Origin: a virus | Length of the DNA: 64,000 nt | Direction: 5' to 3' (one strand) | Virus record (IMG/VR): IMGVR_UViG_3300042473_001540 | Coordinates: 186,001 to 250,000 of that record | Shown: one piece after another, positions 48,901-58,491 of the stretch | How the letters are laid out: each line of letters begins with the position of its first letter | Numbering within the stretch: position 1 is the stretch's first letter | The notes under the pieces: generated by a model | Databases searched by the model: none | The model's input: only the letters and a program-made list of their open reading frames with translations | Told to the model about the DNA's origin: nothing | Translations under genes and position numbers: made by a program

Positions 48901-51900
48901 CTTTCATTACGCTCACTTGCCAACACGTAGGGATAATCAGCACCTTTTACTGATCCTGTAGGGGTTTGATCTCCCCCTGTGGCTGCTGAGTTGCCCGCTG
49001 TAACAGCGCCTGCCCAAGATGAAGGAGGCACAAGGCTTCGTATCCATTCATAAATGTCAATGCTGATTCCTGGAGCAATTTGTCCCCAATGTCTCCGGCG
49101 GTAGCTGTCTGTTCCAATTTCATAATCAATAAACCTTGTTGTGCTTAAATCCCACCAAGTTTGCCCCACTTGGTTTGGGCCCCACGCTGTAGAGGGGTCA
49201 ACTTGATACAATCTTGAATCTCCAGCATTATAGCTCGCTGGATCCCAGTGTGTGCGATATGTTACTTCCTCATTTACAAGCCCTGGCAATGCACCTTTGC
49301 TGGGGTCCCAAATATTCAAATGAGCTAGTGTTTGTAATGTTGTTTTGTTATAAAGTGTGCTGGTCAATAATAGGCTGGTGTCAACTTTCTTGTCTTCTCT
49401 GCGATATTCAAACCAGACACCATATTTTTGATAGACTTTCCAAGGTTCATCTTGATTACCATCAACATAGGCAAAATCTCTTTGTGTCCAACCACCAGGA
49501 GGGGTTGCGTTATTGAATGCAGCATATGTGGGAAATCTTATACTCCAGTATTGTAACACTTGTCCATTGGCACCAGTAGCAGAGGTGGTTGCCTGCACAT
49601 CAAAAGTATTCCTAGTGACATTGAAAACTGAAAAAGTACCATCCAGTCTACCATTTACCCCTGTAACTCCGCTCAATACAAGGATGTTGCCATTTTGCAG
49701 ATTGTGAGGCAAGCTGGTTGATATTGTTGTTTGATTCAATGTTACAGGAGTAGTTTGTTGAATTTGCCAGGCTGGCCGGCATACTTTGTAAATGTTCCAT
49801 CCAATAGCAGTGTCAATAAATTGCCAAACTCTGTCATGTGCCTGCAAGGGAGTATTTTTAGTTTCAAGAGTTTGAGAGAGACTAAACAACTCTGCTTGAT
49901 CTTTGACATAATAAGTGGCCTCGGAAAATAACACGTATCCGCTGTTTGGCAAATCCCCTGGGGCTGAACCGTAGTGGCTTCTCAATGAGAAGTTTGGCGT
50001 TGCCTCACTTTTATACAAGACTCTACTGTCTTTGGGGGTTATTGTAATTGTGTCGTCATAAGCCAAATCTTCAATAGAGCCAGAGAAAAACTCAACCAAC
50101 TGCGGATTACTTCTCACTTCAGTTTGCAGTAGCAGCACGTCAATGCCGTGAATAAGTTCGTTGCTGCCATAAGTACCCAAACGGAAAGCGTACTCTTCGT
50201 AGTAGCTAAAGCTTTCATTGGCATCAACCAGTTGAGTGTTTCGCAACAAACTATCAATAGTGCCTTTTGTGCCTTTTTGTTTGATCATGCCTTGATAAAA
50301 TTGAAACTGTGTGGTTTCATCCACAAGGAGATTGGTCAAATATTCGCGTTGTTGATAGCCCACTAAGTGAGTAGCCAACATGTTATATCTTTTAGGCAAG
50401 GCTTGCGACAGTGCGCTGGTGGCATTTGTATGCATCCCTGTGCTGTCGCTGTAATTGTAGGGAGTTGGCACATCTATGTTGTATAACTTGCGAATATCGT
50501 CAACAGTTTTTTCAAAGTTAGCTAAGATCTGGTTATTGACAATTATCCGATCACCAATGGTAGATGTGGTTTGTGTTACTAGATAACCAGGCGCCTCAAG
50601 ACGGCCTGCCCAGTCCATGCTCTTGTAAGTCTGTATCTTGAATCGGCTTTGTCTTACGTCAAACAGTGGGTCATACACAATATCGCCAAAAATTGTTTTG
50701 TTTTGGAACAGGAGTGCATGTTCAAGGCCAGTAGTGTAGAGTCTAATGCCAAAAATGCCTTGATCATTCAAAGGTCTTACTGAAACTTGATCATCAATGC
50801 GCAAGAAATCTATATTTTGGACTTGAATTGGTCGTCCGCCACGATCTAAAATCGTGTAGCTGCCATTTACTATGCCGCCGATGTTTTGAATAGTTCCAAA
50901 ACTTGTGACAAATTTTGTTTTGAGTGCCAAAGGACTCAAGGCAATGTAATTGCCTGCTGCCCAAGGTCCTTGACTCCAGAACAAGAACTCTCGGCCGCTC
51001 AGGCTCCAATCTTGCAATTGGCCAGTGGTGCTGGAATATTCATCAAAAATCCAACCTTGGCTGACTTGCCAACGCCCCAAGCTTACCAAAAAGTCAAATA
51101 CATCTTGCTGTGTAGGCAAAATGGTACCATACGGCACTTTTTTAACAGATGGCAACCCCAGCTTGTATTCAATAACCTTGATTTTGTCTACAATCACTGT
51201 TGTTTTTGGACCAGTAAGGTTACTGGGAATTACATAAAAGTTGGGATCATAGCTGTCGTATCCAATGACTCGGTAACCCTCAGATCCTCTATATTCCACA
51301 ATTACGCCGCTATAGAAGAACTCTTTTAAGCTGGCACTGCGTATGAGATTGTTGGTCACATCTTCTTGGGGGATCAACAAACTGTCGTTGGAGCTTAGAC
51401 CAAAGCTGTCAACCAAAAGCTTAACACTTGTGCCATCAATAAATCCTCCAGCTCTGTATCCTAGAGTTACATCACTGTTGCGGATAACATTACCAAAATA
51501 TTCTGTGACGGAACGACTGTCATTTATCAAATACTCACTTATCCAGTGTTGAATGCCGCATGATCCATAATAGCTTAAGTCACTGCTTAAGGTTGTTACA
51601 TTTTGTGGATCTTCACGATGAACAAAAATGTCACTGTTGCTGATTCTTTTCCTGTAATCCTTCCAAACCCATTGACTGTTGGTTTGTGTGGCAAAAATCT
51701 GTTGGGCCCGTGGGCCGTCCCAGAGGTATTCAATAAATTGCGCTGGCTTGGCCAGATATCCTATCTGCGCCCAAATTTGGTCACTGTCAACTGCTGTAAG
51801 CCAGACATTTTCCAAAGGACCGCGGTCCCCAAATTTCCAATCGGCCCGGGCTTCAATTTCGCTAGGCAATGTGGTGACTATGCGAGCTGGACCAGGAGGC

Positions 51901-54900
51901 AACAGTTGCCCAAATTCGTCCACTGGCAAATATTGCATCAACCCAGGACGAGCATACGCCGGATCAATTCCCTGTCGTTGTCCTTGGCGTATCCTGCCAT
52001 CTCTTAAATCATACCACAATTGGGTGTTGCCACTGGTGTAAGGTGCGGCACCATATTCTGCATTCCACCAAAGTGGTTGCTGACTGAAGCCCAACATTTC
52101 CCAAGGGCAAGAGTTGGGGCGATCAGTATCAAAAAAGAGAAAATAGATACCGCGCCAATGACCAGGCACTGGGTTGTTTTCTTGATCAGTGCAACTGCTG
52201 TAATTCCAACTAAAGGGATCATCTATTTTGTAGGTTGTGTTCTTAAATGCATCCAACTGATTTGTTGTTAACCAACGTTCAAAAACTGGATACAACATTG
52301 TTAACTGATCTTTGTAAGAGTAGTTTGTGGTTCTCCACTTGCCAGAAAATATCGTTTTGATATCAAGCTTTTGCACACTGTCAGGATTTCTGTAGCTGGC
52401 TGGCAGAGAGTTGAACAAATTTACTTCCAATTGCATCCAAGCTCTAGCCACAGGATGCGTCAACAGTTGAGGATCAACGGTGCTTGATTGCTGGTCAGCT
52501 ATTGTTCCCAAGTCAGCACCGTTAAAATCTTGTAATACAACAACTGCACCATTGTGGCATCGGAGACTCAAGGGACTGTTGGGCTGGGTGACATCAAAAA
52601 ATGCTGTTGGCACAAAACTGGGGGTGACTCCCAGCCGGGCTGCGCTTGCTGGGACAAATGTGGGTGTTATTGACTTTTCACTGCAATATCGGCCAGGAAC
52701 GCCGTCAAAGCCGCTCATTGCCCAAGGACTGCTAAGTGTTTTGCCGACATTTATGGATTTCAATGCCTTATCTAGCCATTCACTAATGGGATTGGCCAAA
52801 GTCAGGCCTCCACTGTTGAATAAGTTAACTAAACTGTTGATGTATTTGTTGTAAAAGCGGAGATATTCTTTTTGTGACCATTGCATAACACCAATGGGAT
52901 CCAACAATGCATTACTGCTGGTCAAAGCAGATGTTTGTGCTATGCTGTTCAAAATCATGGTTTTCAACAAAGGTGCACGATGTTGAAGTATTACGGTTCC
53001 AAGACTTTGGTTTTGTGCAGTATCACGCCAATTATTTGCACCAATTATATTGCCAATAATATTTGATTGGTTACCAATAACAGTAATCAAATGATTGATG
53101 ATATTTTGCCTTGTGATCGTAGAGACCTCAAGGTTATTGGGATTGGCTTCAAGATTTTTAGGAATTTCAAAATAGCCAGTTGTTGCTATGTTGGTAATGT
53201 TTTGCCATGTTTTTACCACTACATTGGAATTGGGCTGCACACTGTTTGCTAGAGTCAAAACTTTGCCACTTACAGTGTATTGATCAGGAGTCAACAATAC
53301 ACCGCTTACTTCAACATTTATTGCACTAGGACCAGGAGCACCTGTCCCAGGTGCTTGATCCAATGTGAATGTTTTTTGACTTTCTTGTGTATAAAATTGA
53401 TTCACCACATATTGTCTACTCAACACAGGGCTTTTGAACCAATTGTTTTGATACACTGGTTGAGTAGTAACAGGATCAACAGTTTGCCAAAACTTGAATC
53501 CGCTGATGTCTACTCTTAAATTATTGGGTTGGTATGTCCAAGTGTTTTGACTCAATGTGTTTTCAAATGTTAATTCATTTGCTGAAACCAGCAAAGAGCC
53601 TTGGTTTATTGCAGCCAGTTGACTTGGATCATAAGAGAACAATGATGATCCACTAAAGCTGCTGAGCGGATAAATGCTGGGATCACTCAAACTGTTGCCG
53701 TCAATGTCAAATAATTCAAATAAGGGACTTTGACTGTCCACAGTTTGTTTCCAGCTTTGTGCACTTACCCAACTGTTCGTGCTGCTTTGAAATCTCAAAT
53801 AAGTGTCAAAAAATCTGTTAAGAGGATTTCCGCTGGCCACATACAGACTGTCATTGTTTTTGGGCGCACCTGTAACATCACTCTGGTTTGGCAATAATTG
53901 TAAGGTCAGCTTGTTATCGCTGCGCAATCCGCTAACTCGATAAATTCGATTATTGGCTTGACCGTCTACTAAGTTGGTGAACAAAATTGTCATGCCATCG
54001 TCAAGACTTATGCCGTCGACCAATAAGGGATTGCTGTTGCTTTGGCTTCGTCCAATCAAACTGCCTAAGTCAGTGGTGAAGCTATCAACTACTGTAACCC
54101 TACCTCTACCAATAGTGCCAAAATTCCAGAGTTTAGTGGTTTTGTCAAAACATATGATAGGATACTTGGCAACTAGCGCGTTAACATCTTGCAAGAGTGT
54201 TTGGCTTTGCACCAATACATCTCTATGGAACCAACGGTTTCTGATACTCCAGGGATTTTGGTTACTGCTGCCGCGATGCATAACAACATACGCAGGTGTA
54301 ACCAACTTATCAACGCCGTCCCAAGGAGTGCTGTCGTATTCTTTGGGATTGTCCCAGCGTATCTTGATACTGCTGTCTGTGTCGTCAACAAAGTAAATTT
54401 TTCTGCCCACGCCTTCAATAATCAACTCACGATCTCTAAGAGCTATATCCAAGTCAAGAGTAGGTTTGATTTTTAGCCCAGTGGAAAACACAAGGGGGTG
54501 TGTGGCGCCATTTATTATAGATGAAGGATTATTGGCAATTGCGTATGTGCCAGCATATACATATGCTGATTCATTACTAACAGAGCTTAGGTCTGTTATG
54601 TCCAATAGCGTAATAGTATCTGGTCCATCACTTAACCAAACATATTCTTGAAAATTCAACCACATGTCCACATCACATGGTAAACCAAAGCTGTAGTATT
54701 CTTGTTCAAACAAGCGATTATGATCGTTAACCAACGCACCTTGACTGCGCAACTTGTTCAACAAATCTTCATAAAACAAAATGTGCGAAACTGTGTCACT
54801 GCCTTGGCTGCGGCTTATTGCTGTTGCCTCAACTTGATAATCTTGGCGGGATTTAGAGGTCTCTACGACATAAAAATCCTTTTTGGGATTATACCAACTG

Positions 54901-55046
54901 GGCATTCGACCAATATAGTTGTTCAAATATTCAACTTTTTCAGGTTGAAACAAATGGTCAGCTGTGGCTGCGAAAAATTTACGAAGGATATCGGTTTGTA
55001 ATACCTCGGGTAGCAGATCGCTTATTCTACGTTTTGTATCGCTCAT
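42993..55046 (-). CDS. Giant tail/baseplate structural protein (4017 aa)
   Basis: The largest gene of the window (12 kb). It follows gp6 with an ATGA overlap, the position of gp7 in T4, but is four times longer. Residues 1-450 (ISDLLPEVLQTDILRKFFAA, YNPKKDFYVVE) form a baseplate-like start; the middle (to about 2500) is rich in W/Y and Gly loops. The C-terminal 1200 residues are tandem beta modules of two kinds: V-x-V-N-G...D-Y-x-(V/I)...P-x-x-G-D (e.g. VQVWLNGSSLSWILDYTIV), and G-x-G-Y-x-x-x-D. No catalytic motif is seen. It probably spans several baseplate positions or forms long fibres. Confidence 0.75.
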   Translation of the reverse strand: MSDTKRRISDLLPEVLQTDILRKFFAATADHLFQPEKVEYLNNYIGRMPSWYNPKKDFYVVETSKSRQDYQVEATAISRSQGSDTVSHILFYEDLLNKLRSQGALVNDHNRLFEQEYYSFGLPCDVDMWLNFQEYVWLSDGPDTITLLDITDLSSVSNESAYVYAGTYAIANNPSSIINGATHPLVFSTGLKIKPTLDLDIALRDRELIIEGVGRKIYFVDDTDSSIKIRWDNPKEYDSTPWDGVDKLVTPAYVVMHRGSSNQNPWSIRNRWFHRDVLVQSQTLLQDVNALVAKYPIICFDKTTKLWNFGTIGRGRVTVVDSFTTDLGSLIGRSQSNSNPLLVDGISLDDGMTILFTNLVDGQANNRIYRVSGLRSDNKLTLQLLPNQSDVTGAPKNNDSLYVASGNPLNRFFDTYLRFQSSTNSWVSAQSWKQTVDSQSPLFELFDIDGNSLSDPSIYPLSSFSGSSLFSYDPSQLAAINQGSLLVSANELTFENTLSQNTWTYQPNNLRVDISGFKFWQTVDPVTTQPVYQNNWFKSPVLSRQYVVNQFYTQESQKTFTLDQAPGTGAPGPSAINVEVSGVLLTPDQYTVSGKVLTLANSVQPNSNVVVKTWQNITNIATTGYFEIPKNLEANPNNLEVSTITRQNIINHLITVIGNQSNIIGNIIGANNWRDTAQNQSLGTVILQHRAPLLKTMILNSIAQTSALTSSNALLDPIGVMQWSQKEYLRFYNKYINSLVNLFNSGGLTLANPISEWLDKALKSINVGKTLSSPWAMSGFDGVPGRYCSEKSITPTFVPASAARLGVTPSFVPTAFFDVTQPNSPLSLRCHNGAVVVLQDFNGADLGTIADQQSSTVDPQLLTHPVARAWMQLEVNLFNSLPASYRNPDSVQKLDIKTIFSGKWRTTNYSYKDQLTMLYPVFERWLTTNQLDAFKNTTYKIDDPFSWNYSSCTDQENNPVPGHWRGIYFLFFDTDRPNSCPWEMLGFSQQPLWWNAEYGAAPYTSGNTQLWYDLRDGRIRQGQRQGIDPAYARPGLMQYLPVDEFGQLLPPGPARIVTTLPSEIEARADWKFGDRGPLENVWLTAVDSDQIWAQIGYLAKPAQFIEYLWDGPRAQQIFATQTNSQWVWKDYRKRISNSDIFVHREDPQNVTTLSSDLSYYGSCGIQHWISEYLINDSRSVTEYFGNVIRNSDVTLGYRAGGFIDGTSVKLLVDSFGLSSNDSLLIPQEDVTNNLIRSASLKEFFYSGVIVEYRGSEGYRVIGYDSYDPNFYVIPSNLTGPKTTVIVDKIKVIEYKLGLPSVKKVPYGTILPTQQDVFDFLVSLGRWQVSQGWIFDEYSSTTGQLQDWSLSGREFLFWSQGPWAAGNYIALSPLALKTKFVTSFGTIQNIGGIVNGSYTILDRGGRPIQVQNIDFLRIDDQVSVRPLNDQGIFGIRLYTTGLEHALLFQNKTIFGDIVYDPLFDVRQSRFKIQTYKSMDWAGRLEAPGYLVTQTTSTIGDRIIVNNQILANFEKTVDDIRKLYNIDVPTPYNYSDSTGMHTNATSALSQALPKRYNMLATHLVGYQQREYLTNLLVDETTQFQFYQGMIKQKGTKGTIDSLLRNTQLVDANESFSYYEEYAFRLGTYGSNELIHGIDVLLLQTEVRSNPQLVEFFSGSIEDLAYDDTITITPKDSRVLYKSEATPNFSLRSHYGSAPGDLPNSGYVLFSEATYYVKDQAELFSLSQTLETKNTPLQAHDRVWQFIDTAIGWNIYKVCRPAWQIQQTTPVTLNQTTISTSLPHNLQNGNILVLSGVTGVNGRLDGTFSVFNVTRNTFDVQATTSATGANGQVLQYWSIRFPTYAAFNNATPPGGWTQRDFAYVDGNQDEPWKVYQKYGVWFEYRREDKKVDTSLLLTSTLYNKTTLQTLAHLNIWDPSKGALPGLVNEEVTYRTHWDPASYNAGDSRLYQVDPSTAWGPNQVGQTWWDLSTTRFIDYEIGTDSYRRRHWGQIAPGISIDIYEWIRSLVPPSSWAGAVTAGNSAATGGDQTPTGSVKGADYPYVLASERNESGQYTNAYYFWVKNKTTVPNVPDRKISVASLSQIVESPQTQNQSWWAAISSTGALLANIGSFLDENNTVWQVNYTSRENVDKIYKEWTLLRPNDPLSTPTLDLWSKMCDSLVEFNNVGNSVPNLRLPEMSKYGMLTRPSQSWFKDGITARRAFVKKINSLLSSSSVPPLDDPDRLGWLQYFQSVEPQPLQKNTKANARVATTTALDTVYYPGENGKGATLTYNGSSYSALVVDGITVNLGDRIIVKNQNPVTLTSSIVTQTPNQNGIYDVVDIGSLNNPWILMRSADFDSIDDNLIDAQVLVLEGASQLLPTTYIQNNKNILKLGIDPLEWQIVRPVKGILPCNWDYYVATLAARDALIPSLIPGNKVLVDVSAATNNRWTIWLYQGQNQFSLERMQAWDTNQVWYLVDWYASGISADTLIGATVATLADRDTLVVDSGTLVKVLNTGNGRWNLFEYTPDSETLWTVVGVQNGNLQLSDNLYDYEKYSMGFSGGSYAVDYQGWEYDTRLELSYILQGLWPENNKAVGLLKVDSDVNERNMVFFELVSHVLAEQNFVDWCFKTSFINLKGFSQQLLSSAYYDPSKIDSLEKYIQEVKPYHVVIRQFVDYRVVSDYWESNSSDLDNPPYIDLNNNVSILNVSNPVDLAILSGDTIYKPWYDNYKASSGALIETVTLTGNGSTKSLQLSTSTKPENVLVYWNSKLSQAWNLRPGDNSIIDLVFVPNTNDVVQAYVYASSYLERKTFIGDGISQIVSMTNPITWQFTQVRWNNLLTNDYEINLDDSTLVELNFTPGVGDIVTVTVFDIANLSVRSTRTKIVLDRLACVPAEDYYSPGYSENTVPNRFIDTIEEMKALTNLPNGEIIKVIYDNIGLWSLFVFNQGIFELVGYQLDNGAADRIQQLYQPTPSMPPPNDPLLISGCAPKGTVLDGLDFNLNGRWGEPVWDGVLGWDNTSQEVDRLFDQYINGGARPQYWVFKGDGLQTKFALPQAPQAPNDLRVWVNGNLQNTPLNWTVKNWITAVDVANQGLGYSVNDILSVSGGTYTIPAQLKVVNTSLTGAILKIEVVFPGAYTLTPSGTAVQASGGSGVNATFVLRWGGTSLEFALAPLSAVAKPNIWVAEAGSTFESALGGTLDAVYDGQGLSRPHVEGNHPEELFPLQGKETLIIDVANQPTVGFGNVLSESWLGDSITDRFYIGQPVFSAADIIVSVGGILKTLGPTSDYVYDPSSNSIVFVFPPVGSVVITSFGFGGATPGLGNWSIVNQGIDYNLNDTIVLSDTSQSYTSTTVLVTAIRATAVNVNQPGSGYKVGDLLYFKYGSGTQTLVIKVDSTTAFGGVAGQITAVSIVNQGYYTQPSISQNEWYTNGTGIGGLITPQWGVASILPLTRGSYLNKNVGLQQVGVTISGGAPGTGTGFSIANYSSHIQETKTVVFDITSFVITMDQPIGANTILMTWNGVPTVSFGVNPADNRQIGLGFTPLPGDTIVILVYSSQYQSLQKLQSLVVTLPLLTYPLNLNTPNNPLSGFNPAQSNNALVYSNGKRLKPPYLLSAIGDNNTTAYNLAIFPDPGSFIQVWLNASVLPNTEYTLAGNQIIFTTAPSDKSFIYIEVADPVAQNYDYQIQGTNLLLASWAVVDGDTIVVRTWGEDSASAFYNDVWTGDSSNQYLFTNTPLEFQSVQVWLNGSSLSWILDYTIVKTGNSWYLKLGNHYTLTAADEIQAYYPTALPSKDGVAFRAVTNVYNDTQYLRLGNQDRTVLTQVLNWNDQEIFVANGDTLLEPDDKRPGVIWIEGERIEYFDKAPAASTAFPNQAVLRKINRGTLGTPGGISDKFVAQYWSSTGNSDLYPVTITNAGEWQAGMVNAYVIVDGKLQNDWMLVSNPSNAAPGFYLQFPSQTLAPIFEPPPAGNKNIGLIIFKQDWKTTAMSHPTTSVVRDGSVRQVIPGGYQWPYGGLGLQYSSTYQAQFLLSQPGSIPA

Positions 55047-58000
55047 TTCAATCTCAATTCAGTTTGATTTAGGCTGGGAACAATTAAAATGTCAGTGACC
55101 CTGGCACTGCTGATGAAAATTTCATCAGGTTGACATTTTATTTCAAATAAATCACCAAAACTACTGTTTTGGTTTTGTGGAACAATCACTAAGGAATTCA
55201 AGATAGCCGGATTTTGTTGGTGAATGTATGCCGCAAGCTCAGTGAAAAAGAAGCTTTGACCAAAATCCCAGTTAGCGATACTGAAATAGTTGTCAATGTC
55301 TCGAATAATCCGGGCTTTTATTTCACTGTCTGTAATGCTTACACCAGAGTTCTTAACTACCTTAAATGATACTCGCAGTTCAGGATCAGCACTTTGTCCA
55401 AACAACAGCTTGTATTTGACTGGATGCCAAATCAATTGATCAGTCATCATTTTGTATGTGTCAAATTCAGCGAAAGTAATACGCAAGTCTTCAGGTGCTG
55501 GTGGCTGAGGCATAGGGTCTGTGGTTTTGCCTCTGGCAATCCAATTGCGCATAGCTGTATCATAGCTGCTGGTCAAAACATATGTGTCGATTATGTTCAT
55601 GATTGCAGGGTCAACTCTTTTGCCTTTGTCTATAAAGTGTTGCCAACAATAATTGAGATCATTACGGCCCACTGCGGCTTTGTATGACGGTGTTACGTCA
55701 ATTAAGCTGTTGTTACTAAATTGGTATTTGAAGAACAGCTTTTGATCTCTAACATACGCTACCTCGCCATCGTTCCAACTCAGTGGGTTTGGTGGGTATT
55801 TGGTGCTCATGGAAATGAGATCGGTGAATATCTTATCAACAGTTGTGGGGGTCAAATAATCAAAACCATTTATTACTGTTGTTTTCCAAAAAACATAGGG
55901 AAAACTGCTGCCAGTTATTAGGCCTGTATCAAGGTCAATTTGTTGTTCTCGATCAGGGTCTACAATCACTTTGAATTCATCAGGATTGTCAACAATGCCA
56001 TCAAAATTAGAGTCTTGAAACCTTACTTGCACTCTGCGGGGCTCAATATAGCCATCTGGATACAATTGCTGTGATGCAATAGGCCAAAACCAGTCTTGAG
56101 AAAAGCTGAGATTGGTAGCTAAGTTGGTATTGACACGCAATATTTTAACAAAATCCTGGTTGGCTAACCCTGTATTACTACTGATTACAGGTGAGGTGTT
56201 GATTGTATAAAACCTTACATCATTTACACTTTCAAAAACATATTTCAGGCCACGACTGGTGATGTACCAGCCAAAGCCAGGCACATACTTCAATTGAATA
56301 AGCCAACTGGCATCTAAATTTTGATTAGCTGTGTTGCCTTGCTGTGCAAGAGAGAAGTCTGCGTCAACAGCCAAATTACTGGTGGAAATAATTTGCCACA
56401 TGCCAGTTAGTTGGATATAACTGATGCCGAAGGAAAGTTTTTCATCCAAGGCATTTTTGACTGCGTCTTTTTCAGCACTCAAGAGCACGTCTTTGAAACT
56501 GGGTATTACACTGCTTAGCATCGTTCCATTGGGCACAAAGCTACTGATAATTGCATTACCAGCACTGCTGACACTGTTGCCTTCGTCCACGAGATAGCTG
56601 CTGGTTCCGTTGGCAAAAAACAAATAGCTGCCTTTCCGGATCCCATATGTTGTATCTGGTAATGCCAAAACAAAGTCAACTGTTTGAGTATAAAAGTGAG
56701 CATTGGGAAATACAGTGTTACTGGGGTTTTGGTTTGTCCATTGAATATTGCCACCACCGCGTTTTGGATATTTGGCTAGATAAAAGTCCCGCATATCGGT
56801 GTTGATTTTTCGTGAATCAACACTGCCTTGAATCAAGGGTTGAATGTAGGTGTCAAGGATTTGTGTGTTGTTGACATTTAAACTGTTGGGCACTTCAATG
56901 TAGGTTTCATGTTCTTCTTCAAACAAGATTCCATCGTCTGAAAACACTTTTGAATTTTGATAAGTGCTAGTGGGATCATTTATATCAATGTAACGACTTT
57001 GGCCACTGTAAACACGGTTTACACTCTTGATCTTCAATGCTTGACTGCTGATCAAAGGGTAGACGTTGTAATCCTCTCCATTGACCATTCTGTTTTGGGA
57101 ATAAAACACTGCTGGAGCACGTTCGCGTATAAATGCATTGCTTTCCCTGCTCAGGCTGTTGGCTACACTGCTTTGTAAATCAAATTGCATTTGCAGCAGA
57201 TTTTGCGATGTACCATCGTTATCGCGATAATAACTCAGGCTCAAAGGAACACTGGATATATCTTGTGGTAAGATAGTATAGGTTAAATTGTTACTGGTCC
57301 GGAAGTAGACCCGTATCCGGCCAACTGGTATGTTACCAAAATTACCGTCACTAAATTTGATACTGATACTGTCTGTGCCACTTATGTCGCGTGTAATAAC
57401 TTGAAAAATATCTCTAGTAGATCGATTCAAGGAATTGTAAGCTATATTTGTGCCAAACAAGGCAGGTACTTTGGTCCATTCAACCAGTGTATTGCCCTGG
57501 TCATCAACTGTTTCAACCCACACATCACTTTCATTTACATTTAAGGCTGTTAAATCAAGAACACGATTACTCAAAGGCTCTGACAGAACAAAATCTGTAA
57601 ATGATAGGGTTCCTTGTTTGAACAAGCCAAAAAATCCTGTATCAGGACTGGCATTGCCATTGCCATCGTTGCGATACAATACGCTCCAAGGCTGTATATA
57701 ATTGGGAGTCTTTTCCCTATAATACCCAGCTGATCCCACAGTGATGCTACCACTTACACTGTTGACAAAATCAGTATTGACAAACTCAAAATTCATTTGT
57801 TGTCCGTTCACCACTCCGGTGAAGGGAAATGCAAGAGTGCGGGTCACTGTATTATCTAGGTCATATCGCTCAACAGTGAGTCCGTTAACTGCCCCGCTTT
57901 TTACAGGCTGACCAAAAGGATTGACCTTGCTGAAGCTGGCATTTAAGACCAAGATAAATTGTTCAAACCAATCAGGGTTGTTTGCATCATTCCAAATAAC

Positions 58001-58423
58001 AGGCACATTGGCTAGATTGAAACCATTGGAGTCATAGATATTTTGATCAGTGATTACTTGAGTTAACTTAACCAAACCCTGTGCAGCAATACAGCGTCGT
58101 GGGTTGTAGGAAATCAGCCTGGCAAGGCGAAAAATACTGTCACGTCGGGTAGCAGTATCGATGAAATTTTCCCGAATATTCAGATCCAAACGGAATGCCA
58201 AACTGGATGCCAAATAAGCCAAAAGTTCAATTATTGCGACAAATTCGCTGCTTTCAATCCAGTCGTTGAAATCTTCTGGATAATTCAAGCGGATGTAATC
58301 AATCAAAGCTTGGCGGATAGTATCATAGTCATAGGCATTAAAATTTACCTGACTCATGGCTTGATACAGCACACGCCAATCTTGTCCAAGGAATAAATTA
58401 TTTTGTCGGAGGCTTTGACTCAT
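55043..58423 (-). CDS. Baseplate wedge protein, T4 gp6-like (J family)
   Basis: 1126 residues, larger than T4 gp6 (660). The N-terminal domain has LRLNYPEDFNDWIESSEFVA-type sequence, IIELLAYLASSLAFRLDLNI and RRDSIFRLARLISYNPRR, the classic J/gp6 start. The C-terminal part has VKNSGVSITDSEIKARIIRD and the FDIGQSFFFTEL-type NWDFGQSFFFTELAAYIHQQ. It forms the inner ring of the baseplate and joins wedges. Its start lies 30 bases after a CTTAAATA motif. Confidence 0.9.
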   Translation of the reverse strand: MSQSLRQNNLFLGQDWRVLYQAMSQVNFNAYDYDTIRQALIDYIRLNYPEDFNDWIESSEFVAIIELLAYLASSLAFRLDLNIRENFIDTATRRDSIFRLARLISYNPRRCIAAQGLVKLTQVITDQNIYDSNGFNLANVPVIWNDANNPDWFEQFILVLNASFSKVNPFGQPVKSGAVNGLTVERYDLDNTVTRTLAFPFTGVVNGQQMNFEFVNTDFVNSVSGSITVGSAGYYREKTPNYIQPWSVLYRNDGNGNASPDTGFFGLFKQGTLSFTDFVLSEPLSNRVLDLTALNVNESDVWVETVDDQGNTLVEWTKVPALFGTNIAYNSLNRSTRDIFQVITRDISGTDSISIKFSDGNFGNIPVGRIRVYFRTSNNLTYTILPQDISSVPLSLSYYRDNDGTSQNLLQMQFDLQSSVANSLSRESNAFIRERAPAVFYSQNRMVNGEDYNVYPLISSQALKIKSVNRVYSGQSRYIDINDPTSTYQNSKVFSDDGILFEEEHETYIEVPNSLNVNNTQILDTYIQPLIQGSVDSRKINTDMRDFYLAKYPKRGGGNIQWTNQNPSNTVFPNAHFYTQTVDFVLALPDTTYGIRKGSYLFFANGTSSYLVDEGNSVSSAGNAIISSFVPNGTMLSSVIPSFKDVLLSAEKDAVKNALDEKLSFGISYIQLTGMWQIISTSNLAVDADFSLAQQGNTANQNLDASWLIQLKYVPGFGWYITSRGLKYVFESVNDVRFYTINTSPVISSNTGLANQDFVKILRVNTNLATNLSFSQDWFWPIASQQLYPDGYIEPRRVQVRFQDSNFDGIVDNPDEFKVIVDPDREQQIDLDTGLITGSSFPYVFWKTTVINGFDYLTPTTVDKIFTDLISMSTKYPPNPLSWNDGEVAYVRDQKLFFKYQFSNNSLIDVTPSYKAAVGRNDLNYCWQHFIDKGKRVDPAIMNIIDTYVLTSSYDTAMRNWIARGKTTDPMPQPPAPEDLRITFAEFDTYKMMTDQLIWHPVKYKLLFGQSADPELRVSFKVVKNSGVSITDSEIKARIIRDIDNYFSIANWDFGQSFFFTELAAYIHQQNPAILNSLVIVPQNQNSSFGDLFEIKCQPDEIFISSARVTDILIVPSLNQTELRLK

Positions 58424-58453
58424 TCGATATGTGCCCTGTTTTATCTACTTGCG

Positions 58454-58461
58454 TATTTAAG
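58454..58461 (-). promoter_or_regulatory. Late-promoter-like motif CTTAAATA
   Basis: On the minus strand, 31 bases before the gp6 start and 30 bases after the gp25 stop. Confidence 0.6.
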
Positions 58462-58491
58462 CGAGTTTTAACCACACATATAACTTAAGAT

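Noticed and set aside
44430-54651. Many plus-strand frames of 60-205 residues opposite the giant structural gene
   Set aside because: They lie antisense to a continuous 4017-codon frame, lack ribosome binding sites and are rich in Cys/Ser/His as expected of shadow translations.
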